Shown here piece by piece: positions 45,372 through 55,800 of a stretch of DNA of 64,000 nucleotides; within the stretch, counting starts at the first letter, position 1; every line of letters begins with the position of its first letter. The notes beneath the pieces are model-generated. The model had not been told where the DNA came from and did not search any database. It saw nothing but the letters and a program-made list of their open reading frames with translations. Both the position numbers and the translations under genes were made by a program. The DNA is taken from contig NZ_JAELVR010000007.1 of the NCBI RefSeq assembly GCF_016428585.1, forward strand, positions 1 through 64,000, read 5' to 3'. Source of the stretch: Sedimentitalea arenosa (GTDB lineage: Bacteria; Pseudomonadota; Alphaproteobacteria; Rhodobacterales; Rhodobacteraceae).

Positions 45372-46592
45372 TCAGGTCGCCACTGCGCGTGGCATCCGGG
45401 GACGTGTGCGCAGCAGCAGCATCAGCATGATCGCGATGTTCAGTCCGTTCCAGGCGATCCCGTTCAGGAAGGCCATCCGGTAGCTGCCGCTCAGGTCATA
45501 GATCCAGCCCGACATCCAGCCGCCGATCGCCATTCCCAGAATGGTCATCATCAGCACGAAGCCCACCCGCGCCCCGGCCTCCTTGGCCGGCATGTATTCG
45601 CGCACGACGACCGCGTAGCTCGGCACGATCCCGCCCTGCGACAGGCCGAAGATCGCACTGACGATATAAAGCGATACCAGCCCATCATAGGGCAGGTAGA
45701 GAAACAGCGCCGCGCATTGAAGGACAGAACCGATCAGCAGCGTCGCGACACCGCCCAACCGATCGGCCAGCAAACCCGAGATGATGCGGCTGACGACACC
45801 GCCCAGCAGCATCAGAGACAGCATCTCGGCCCCGACGGCGGGACCATAGCCCAGCCCGACGCAATAGGCGACGATATGCACCTGCGGCATCGACATCGCG
45901 ATGCAGCAGGCGATTCCGGCAAGACCCAGGATGTACTGCAGCGCGCGCGGCGAAAACCCCGACCGTCGCGCCCGCAGGGCAGAGGCCGCCTCGGCCGCGC
46001 CGTGCGCGCTCAGCGGGACCCGGCGGCGCAAAAGGGCCGACAGAGGGATCAGAACCGCCAGCGTGATCACCGCCAGCGCAAGGTAGACCTGCCGCCAGCC
46101 GCTCTCGGCGAGCATATCCGCCAGAAGCGTCGGCCAGATCGCGCCCGACAGGTAATTGCCGCTCGCCACCAGCGCCACGGCGATCCCGCGCCGCCTGAGG
46201 AACCAGTGCGAGATATCTGCGATCAGCGGGCCGAACCCCACGGCCGTTCCCAGCCCCAGCAGCAGATGCGCCAGCGACAGCATCGTCATCGACGGCGCGA
46301 AGGTCGACAGCAGATACCCGGTCGCGATACCGACTGCGGCCCCATTCAGTGCCAGCGTGACACCGAAACGGTCCACGACGCGACCGATCAGAAGGTTGCC
46401 GAGTGCGAAGCCGACCATCGTCATCGTGTAGGGCAAAGACGCCTCGGCACGGCCAGCGCCGAACTCGGTCTCGACCGCCGGCATGATGACGATAACCGCC
46501 CACATTCCGACGTTTGCGACGGTGGCGATGGCCAGCGTCACCAGAAGCCTCAACCACGAGTATCGGCTGTCGTGAATCTCAGGCGGGGTCAT
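45372..46592 (-). CDS. MFS transporter
   Basis: A 406-residue major facilitator with 12 predicted helices. GRVVDRFGVTLAL (loop 2-3 motif), a central basic loop near 195-215 (RRRVPLSAHG), and the LADRLGG repeat in the second half are visible. It resembles the oxalate/formate-type or monocarboxylate group of MFS carriers; the substrate is unknown. ATG 46592 is chosen; the open frame upstream is intergenic. It converges with trhO (35 bp apart). Confidence 0.85.
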   Translation of the reverse strand: MTPPEIHDSRYSWLRLLVTLAIATVANVGMWAVIVIMPAVETEFGAGRAEASLPYTMTMVGFALGNLLIGRVVDRFGVTLALNGAAVGIATGYLLSTFAPSMTMLSLAHLLLGLGTAVGFGPLIADISHWFLRRRGIAVALVASGNYLSGAIWPTLLADMLAESGWRQVYLALAVITLAVLIPLSALLRRRVPLSAHGAAEAASALRARRSGFSPRALQYILGLAGIACCIAMSMPQVHIVAYCVGLGYGPAVGAEMLSLMLLGGVVSRIISGLLADRLGGVATLLIGSVLQCAALFLYLPYDGLVSLYIVSAIFGLSQGGIVPSYAVVVREYMPAKEAGARVGFVLMMTILGMAIGGWMSGWIYDLSGSYRMAFLNGIAWNGLNIAIMLMLLLRTRPRMPRAVAT

Positions 46593-46789
46593 TCGGTCAA
46601 GCCTCGCATTTGGCCCCGCAATCCGGTGGGTCGGCGCAGAGGATGGAGCCGTTGGTCGGGGAAGTCCAGATCGCGCGAAACGGTTTCTTCCGACGCCTGA
46701 ACGCCCGGCCCTGCGATCAGGCGCGGGGCATACCACACACAGTCCCGCGCGCCATGGCCGGCACGGTCACGGCGTCCGGTCATACCAGC

Positions 46790-46818
46790 TTGCGGCACGC
46801 GCCGGCATCCGTTTACTC
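46790..46818 (+). promoter_or_regulatory. Weak candidate promoter for the giant adhesin gene
   Basis: The 263-bp gap 46593-46855 between the MFS gene and the adhesin holds no gene I can support. Its best promoter-like pair is TTGCGG (46790-46795) and TTACTC (46813-46818), 17 bp apart, about 38 bp before the proposed start. Low confidence. Confidence 0.22.
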
Positions 46819-46855
46819 TGCCGTTACGAGCAGAGCGTGGCGAAAGGGGCAGGAC

Positions 46856-49800
46856 TTGGCCGACGACACAGGAACGACGCAACCCGCTTTCGACGCGACC
46901 ACAACACGCGAGGATCTCGAGGCGGCACTGACGCAGCCCGGCCTTCAGATTCCGCGAATCGACGCCGGAGGGCTAGTCTCGGTCCTGCTGCCCGAGGGCA
47001 CCAGCATCGAACGGCCGTTCCTGTTCGACGGCGACCTGGTCCTGCTGCAGCCGGATGGCACCCTGCTCGTCCTTTCGGATCTGACCGGCAGTACCATCGT
47101 GATGCTGCCCGGCGGCACGCCAGTGCCCGGGCAACGTCTGCTGGATGCCGCCACGCCCGAAGACGCCTGGCAGGAGCTTCAGGACGTGGCCACCGTCCCG
47201 ACGCATGTTCTGGTACATCCCGGCACCCCACTTGCCTCCGGCGAACAACAGCAGGTGCACCCGGGCGATCCGCTCATCGGCCTGCCCTACAATCCGCTCC
47301 TGCCCCCGACGGAATATATCCAACCCCTGCCCTACGACCGCCTCTACGATGGCAACGACGGCGGCACCCCGCCCGGATGGATCGATGTCAGATTGACGGC
47401 TCCGCTGCTCTATCTCGAAACCGATGGCGAGGTCACGGTCCGGTTCGCAGATCGCGTGCTGATCACGGACGGGCTGCTCGATGCCGGCCGTTTCGTCGAA
47501 ACGGTCGAGATCACGGTCACCGGCCTGCCCGCCGGTGCCATCGCCAGCGACGGACAACTGATCGCGGCGGCGGACGGCAGCCAGGCTCTGGTCTTCTCGG
47601 GCAGCTACGCGGACTTCCAGTCGCTGACGCTGACCCTGCCCACGGATTTCTCGACCCAGAGCCGATCCGACCTGCCTGAAGGTCCGCTCTCGGTGTCAGT
47701 GCTCGCGCGCACGATCGAGGGCTACGAGGCGAACGATACGTTCCGCCTTGTGGTGCTGGCCGAGGGGGATGCCTGGATTGATGGGTCTCTGGTGGACGAT
47801 GTTGCGGACGAGACGGATGCGGCGACGGGGTTGGTGCCGTCGGCGCTGCTGGTGCCTGAGGTGACGGATGCCGATGGGTCCGAGCGGCTGGAGTCGCTGC
47901 GGCTGACCATCGACGGGCTGCCGGCGGGCTCGACCGCGGCGAGCCTCGCGCTGATACTGCCCGCCGGGGCGAGCACGCGGTTCGAGACCGACCCCGCCAC
48001 CGGCGCGGCGCGGCTGGTGATCGAGCTGACCGCCGCCGGCGTCGGCGACGTGGCGGCGGCCTACGACGCCATCCGCCTCGCCCTGCCGGCGGACTTCTCC
48101 ACCACCAACCGCAACGACCTGTCGGACGGCGCGACCAGCCTCCCCCTCACCCTGCGGCTCGACATCCAGAGCGACGAGGACCGCGCCGCCACAACCGACA
48201 CCCCCACAGACGGAACCGCAACCGCAACCCGTATCGTCGATGTCGACTTCAGCCCCGACATCACGCTTGGCGGTCCGCGGCTGGTAGTCGTCGCGGAGGA
48301 TGGCGGCCAGGCGAACAGCAGCGTCGGCGTCATCGCCGATCTCGGGCTGCAGATCGCGATCACCGACCAGGACGGCTCGGAGACCGCCGACCCGTCCGAC
48401 CCGCGTTTCGCCGCGACGGTCGAGGTGATCCTCGCCGGCCTGCCCGCGGGTGCGAGTGTGAACGTCGGCAGCCTGTCCATGCAGGCCAATGGCGGGGTCT
48501 GGACCGGCACCGTGGCCGAGGCGGAGGCGCTGGCGGTGACCCTGCCGGGCGATTATTCCGGCACCATCCTGAACCTGGTGACGGTGCGCACGCCCGAGGG
48601 CGAGAGGCAGTTCGTGCAGGGCCTGCGCGTGACGCCCGAGCCCGACGTGGATGTCAGCGGCGCGGTCGTGGCGCGCGAGACCGACGCCCCGGTCGAGGTC
48701 CTGCTCTCGGATTTCGTCGACCTGGTCGTGACCGATCCGTCCGAGACGCTGCTGGGGGTGGACGTGCGCCTGCCCGGCCTGCCGCCCGGAACCCAGGCGC
48801 TGGATGCGCAGGGCACCCCGGTCGGAAGCCTCGTGGATGCCGGCGACGGCACCTTCACCTTCGCGCTGGATTACGACGCGGCGAGCAGCGGCTTCGCGCT
48901 CTCCGATGTCCGGCTGGTCTTCCCGCAGGATTACTCCAGCACCAATCCGTCCGTCCAGTTGCGGGCCCAGCTCGACGTGACCACCGACCAGGGCCAGGCC
49001 ACGGGCCAGGTGCCGCTGGTGATCTTCGCCGAGGGCGATGCCGAGATCACCGGCAACGGGCTGGCGCTGCAGGAGACCGACGCGCCGGTCCAGTTCCGTC
49101 TCGCCGACCATTTCCAACCGCGCGCGACCGATATCGACGGCTCCGAACAGGTGGTGCGGGTCGCGGTGGCCTTCGCGTCCCTGCCACAGGGGACGCTGAT
49201 CTCGCGCGATGGCGGGCAGAGCTTCCGCCCGCTCTCGGAGGTGCCGAACTTCGTCGGCACCCTGGCCGAGTACGACCAGCTCGTGATCTCGCTGCCGACC
49301 GACTTCTCGACCGAGAACCCGCAGACCGACCTGGTGCTGCCGATCTCGGCGATCACCGACGAGGGCGGCTTCGCCTTCGCCGAGCAGACCATCACCGTGG
49401 CCTTCGAGCTCGACGTGGAGCTCGCCGCCCCGGCGCGGATCACCCTGCCCGAGGATGGCGACGGCGGCGACGGATCGGGCGTCACCGTCGACATGGCGAT
49501 CGACGTGCGCGCCACAGATATCGACGGCTCCGAGGACACGACCGTCGTCCGGATCGACTTCACCGGCGTGCCCGACGGCACCGGTTTCTCGACCGGCAGC
49601 TACGACGCGGCGACCGGCCGCTGGAGCGGCAGCATGGCCCAGGCGCGTGACTTGGCGCTGCGCCTGCCGGGTGACTATTCGGGCCTGATCGAGGCCGAGA
49701 TCGTCGCCCTCAGCCCCGAGGGGCAGACCTCGACACGGCAGGTGATCGAGATCACCGGTACCGGTGACATCGATCTCGACGTGGCCCCGATCACGCTGGT

Positions 49801-52800
49801 GGAGACCGACGCCGCGCTCACCGTCACCCCCGCCGCCAGCTGGCAGGTCGCGGTCAGCGACGGCGACGCGAACCAGCCGCCCGAGACCATCGACAGCGTG
49901 ACCCTGTCTCTGACGAACCTGCCCGCCGGGATGGTGTTCCTCGGCGCGCCGCCGGCGACCATCGCCTACGATGCCGCGGCGGGCGGTGCTTTCACCTTCA
50001 CCGGCACGCTGGCGCAATACCAGGCGCTGCAACTGCAGTTCCCGGCGGATTTCTCGACCGAGAGCCGCAATGACGGGCTGGGCGCGATCGACGGCACGCT
50101 GCGCGCCACCTCGACCGAGGACGCGGCCGGGCAGCAACTGCCGGTGCAGCTGACGATCGAGGCCGAGGGGGATGCCTGGATTGATGGGTCTCTGGTGGAC
50201 GATGTTGCGGACGAGACGGATGCGGCGACGGGGTTGGTGCCGTCGGCGCTGCTGGTGCCTGAGGTGACGGATGCCGATGGGTCCGAGCGGCTGGAGTCGC
50301 TGCGGCTGACCATCGACGGGCTGCCGGCGGGCTCGACCGCGGCGAGCCTCGCGCTGGTGCTGCCCGCCGGGGCGAGCACGCGGTTCGAGACCGACCCCGC
50401 CACCGGCGCGGCGCGGCTGGTGATCGAGCTGACCGCCGCCGGCGTCGGCGACGTGGCGGCGGCCTACGACGCCATCCGCCTCGCCCTGCCGGCGGACTTC
50501 TCCACCACCAACCGCAACGACCTGTCGGACGGCGCGACCAGCCTCCCCCTCACCCTGCGGCTCGACATCCAGAGCGACGAGGACCGCGCCGCCACAACCG
50601 ACACCCCCACAGACGGAACCGCAACCGCAACCCGTATCGTCGACGTCGCAGCAGAGGGCGACCTTTCCACAAGCGGGTCGGGACGGATCGAGCTGACCGA
50701 GAACGACGCCCCGAACGATCCGGATGGCGACCAGACCGCACAGGCTCCGCTGGAGTTTCGCCCGATCGATGCGGTGCAGGGTGCCGCCACGGACGCCGAT
50801 GGCTCCGAAGCGGTCGCAGAGGTCGATGTGACGGTCTCGGGTCTGCCAACGGGCACGCAATACTCGCTGGATGGCGGTCAGAGCTTCGTTGCGGTTCAAG
50901 GTGCGACCGCGACCCTGACGGGCTTGAGTGCGGCACAATACGCTCAGCTCGTTTTCCGCCTGCCGGACGATTACGCGACCGTTGCCGACATCGTGGGCAC
51001 CGTGCGTTTCGTCACCGACGAAGCGATCCTTTCCGGGGAGGTCGATCAGGACGCCACGGACGGGATCGAGACGGTGCCCTTCACGGTGTCGGTCGTCTCG
51101 GAACAAGATATCGAGATCACGACCGCGGACATCACCGTGATCGAAGACCTGGGCCAGGTCATTCCGCTGGGACTGGATGCGGTGGTAACGGATATCGATG
51201 GATCGGAATCGATTACGGGTATCAACGTCACATTCGATGGACTGCCTGCGGGCGATACGACTCTGACGGACGGCACGATCCTGACCGGCCCATCGGCGAC
51301 ATGGACCGGCGACGACGCGAGTTTGCGTGCGCTCGGCGTGCAGAGCTTTCCGCAGCATTTTTCGGGCGTCATCGACATCGCGGTCAAGATCGTCACGGAC
51401 GAAGGCGCAACCGCCGGGGCAACCGAACGGATGCAGCTGAACGTCACGCCCGTGGCCGAACCAACCATCGCGCTCTCGGTTGACACAGGCGAAGCGGGCG
51501 TCGACGGCACGGCTCCCGACCAGTTCATCGTGGACGAGGACGGCTCGTTCCTGCTGCAGATCTCGGCACAGACACCGGACCGAGACGGTTCGGAAGACTT
51601 GACCGAAATCGTGATCGACAACCTGCCGGCGGGCTGGGTGCCGACGTCAGGCGGAACCGTCGATCTGTCACTGTTCGAAAGCGGCGCCGGACTTGTCCAG
51701 AGCGCGACGCTCAGCGGTACGCGACTGACGATCACGTTGAATGATGGAGTGCAGGTGTTCGACGCTGCGCTGCGCGTTGTGCCGCTGCCCGACGACGACC
51801 GCGACGTGGAAACGATCGTCGGGAACGACCTTTTGGCCACGGTCACGGCGCTGGACACGGCAACCGGACTGGCCTCCGATATCGCGACAGATGTCTATGG
51901 AATCGATGTCAACGTCGACGCCATCGTCGATCCGCTGCAACTGGTCGTCGCGGACGGTACGACCGATGAAAGCTGGAACGGTGCGCAGCTGATCGGACTG
52001 GGCATCACAGATATCGGTCTGACCGATACGGATGGATCGGAGACGATCACCGGGCTGGACCTGACGCTCGACATCGCGACGGCGAGCACAGCGTTTGACG
52101 CATCCGATCCGGCCCAGTTCATTCTGCAGGTCAGCGACCCGTCGCTGGCTGGTTTCGTGACCATCACCGACACCGGATCGACCAGCGATACGGCGCGCTA
52201 TCGTATCGAACCGGCGGGGGGCGCCTCTTCAGATCAATTTTCGCAGGCGATCGAGGCGTTGGAATTCCAGGTGCCCGATCGCTTCAGCGGTGTGGTAGAG
52301 ATCGACGGCACCATCACCTGGAACGAGACACGCACCGGCGACGTCGAGAACGACACCAGCGACAATTTCGCCACGCAGGATTTCCAGATCACGCAGACCA
52401 TCGCGCCCCGGGCCGAGGCGGAACTCGCCGCGTCGGTCTTCGTGCTGGCGGCGGACGAGGTCGCGAGCGGCAGCCTCACGGAAGTTTCCGCAACGATCAG
52501 GAACGGCAGCATCGCGGCGAGCGACATCCTGACCCTTCTGGAAAGTACCGCGGACGGCTCGGGTCCAGGCCAGGTTCAGAGCTTTGTCGGGCTGCAGGCG
52601 ACCACCCCGGACGTCGACGGCTCGGAAGCGCTTGAAACCCTGGTGATCTCGAACGTGCCGTCCGCCTGGATATCGGCCAACGTGGCCGGCGGAGATATCC
52701 AGCAGGCAGCATTCTTTTCGCAGGATGGCAGCGCACCGCTTGATGCTTCGGAATGGGCCAAACTGGCGAGCGCGACCTATGACGACGCCACGGGCGAGGT

Positions 52801-55800
52801 CACTCTGACCTTCACGCCCGGCGTCACCGATTTCGCTGCTGCGCTTCAACTCACCCCCAGCCTCTACGAGGATTACGACATCGACCGCGCAGCGGGCGAT
52901 CCCTTCACATCGGCCGGTGACTTCTTCGGCGAGGACCTCAAGATCGAGGTATCGGTGCGCGATGACAATACGGCGCAGACCGCCACCGAGACGGCCGATG
53001 CGACGTTCGACGTGGATGTGGATCCGGTCAACAACATCGCAGAGATCCTCTCGGTACCCGTCGGCAACGAGCAGGTCATCGACGATGCCGGCGGTGTTTG
53101 GCAAATACCATTCAGCCCGACGATCGAGGATGTCGACGGCAGCGAGACGATCACCGCCGTCATTCTGAGCAATGTGCCGAGCGTGATCGCGATCTATGCC
53201 GAAGATCCGAACGATCCCAGCGGCCCCAAGATTCCGGCGCTTCTGACTGAAGTCGACAGTCCTCCCGGCTTCAACACCTGGAGCCTCGAACTGGGGCAAT
53301 GGCAGACTGCAGAGGCACGGGGCATCCCGACGCATTTCGCGGGCGACACTCAGATCGTGATCGAGGTCGTCACGACAGAATCCGATGGCGGCAACACGCG
53401 GGTCACGACCCTGCCGGAAACGCTCAGGATCGAACCCGTCGCAGACGGGGGCACACCCACGGAAATCGGGGTGACGGACGAGGATGTCGCGGTTCAACTG
53501 ACACTGGACGGCAACATCATCGACAACACGGGGAATTCGCCGGGATCGCCCGAGGCAATTCTGGATTTTGTCACCATCACCGGCATCGGCCCGGACGCCT
53601 TTGGGCGGGTGCCGCGCTTTTTTGATGGCCAACCCGAACCGGATACGGCCAACCCCGGGCAATATCTGAACGAAGTGGTGCCCAATGCGAGCGGCACGCT
53701 GCGGCTGTTGCCGGCGGTTGCGGAGAACCTCTGGATTCTGCCGGGACAGGACAGCAACGACGACATCCAGCTCGATATCAGGGTCGTCTATTTCGAAACC
53801 ATACAGCCCAGCGAAACGAAGGTCGGCACTGGAACGCTGACCGTTTCGCTGACCGGTATCGCTGACGAACCGTTGGTCACCGTGCAGATCGCCGACCCTG
53901 ACAGCGATCCTTCCAGCACGATTTCGGATGCGGATATCAACGCGATCTACCGCCCCGGCGACGTCCAGGACGGCACGCCGAATGCCGACCGGGTCTATGG
54001 CTATGCCGGCACGGACACGTCGCCCTTCGAACTCGACATGCGGGTGGCCGACGATTTCCTGCGCAGCGGGGTGATCGATTCGGCGCAGATGTTCGCCGCT
54101 GCCGACCCCCTCTCGGGCACAATGTCCGAGATGATGTTCGCAGGGCAATTAGACGGCTCCGAAACGCTCTACTTTCTCATCACCGGCGTCGATCCGTCCG
54201 TCACGTTCCTCGGCGCGAACCCGGTCGATGCGAGCGGCGAATCCTACCTGGTCGAGGCCAGTCAGCTCGACAGCCTGCAATTCGTGCCCAACGGCGTGTC
54301 CGATGTCACCTACTACGACATGGTGTTCAACGCGATCGTCGTCGAGGACGACGCGGACCTGAGCGGCCTGACCGGCGCCACCGCCGAGGACCGCCTGCAG
54401 GAAATCGACGCGCTGCCCGGCGGGTCGGTCGTCAGCCGGGATTTCACGATCGTGGTCCTGCCAGACGGCGGCCCCGGACCCGACAATTGCACACCCGATC
54501 AGGACCTGCCCATCCCGGTGCTGGAACTGATCGGCAGCGGCGACGAGGACACGCAGATCGCGCTGACCGTGAAGCTGGTTCCGTCGCCGCCCTATGACAG
54601 CATCGACGACCTCAGCAGCCTGCCCAACGGCGTGGTGGGTGACTTCGGTCTGGCGATCGAACTGCCGCCCGGAGCTTCGATAACGTCGACTGTGCCCGGC
54701 GCGGTGCTGTTCGACCCGGTCACCTCGACCTGGGTGATCGACCTCGCCGCACTCGGCACGGATCCGAACGACCCGACGCAGACCGCCGAGCAATTGCTGT
54801 TCACGCCGCCGCCGCATCAATCCAGCCCCGTCAACCCCTTCGATCCGAACGATACCTTCGGGCCGGACGATCCCTATGACAGCCTGGATTCGCTGACCTA
54901 CAACGCGATCCTCAACAACATCACCTGCGGCACGGTCAAACAGGCCTCGGGTGATTTCTCGATCACGATCAACCCGGTCGTGGACGGACCACTCTTGGGT
55001 CTGATCGGAAGCACCGACAGCTTTTTCGAGGATACCGAATTCGCGCTGCGCATCCGCGTCGACGGGGTGGATGGCGGCGAGCAACTGGATGGCGATGTTC
55101 TGGTCACTTTCGACACGGCGTCCTTCGGACAACTGCTCGACGCCTCGGGAAATACGCTGACCGGGATGGATAACGGCAATGGCCAGATCGAATTCTCGGT
55201 GCCAGAATCCCAGCTGTCCTTGCTGCGCCTGATACCGGCTGAACACTACAGCGGCCCACTCGACGTTACGGTGACGGCGACTAGCGAGGATATCGACGGA
55301 TCCAAGAAGACCTCCTCGATCACGCAGACGCTGAATGTGATCGCTGTGGCCGATACCCCGTTCATCGACTTCGACACCACAGTGCTCGACCCAGACACCG
55401 GCCAGCCGTTTGTGGACCTGACAGGCCCGGTGCCGGTTATCACTGCGATCGAGGACATTCCCTTCACCCTCGGCACGGTCATCGACGCCGACAGCCCCGA
55501 CCAGGACGGCTCGGAAACCGTCACGATCGTTCTGTCCGGGGTTCCCGACTTCCTGACCGTGTCAGGCCCGTCGGGACCCGGCCTGATCGACAATGGCGAC
55601 GGCTCCTTCACGATTTCCAGCAGCGTCTTTCCGCAGATCTCGCTGGTTCTGAACGATGAACACGCGCGCCTGCCGGATTCGCTCGATCCATCTTTGCCGT
55701 CCGAAATTCGGCTGACACTCGCCGTCAACACGCTGGAATTGTCCAATTCGGACGGGGCCGACTTCAGCACCGACTTCATCCTGAAGGTTCGCCCCGACGC

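Noticed and set aside
47696-51358. Open frame of 1,220 codons opposite the adhesin gene, including a repeated segment
   Set aside because: The repetition only mirrors the repeats of the adhesin on the other strand; composition is Arg/Gly/Val-rich and nothing matches a family.
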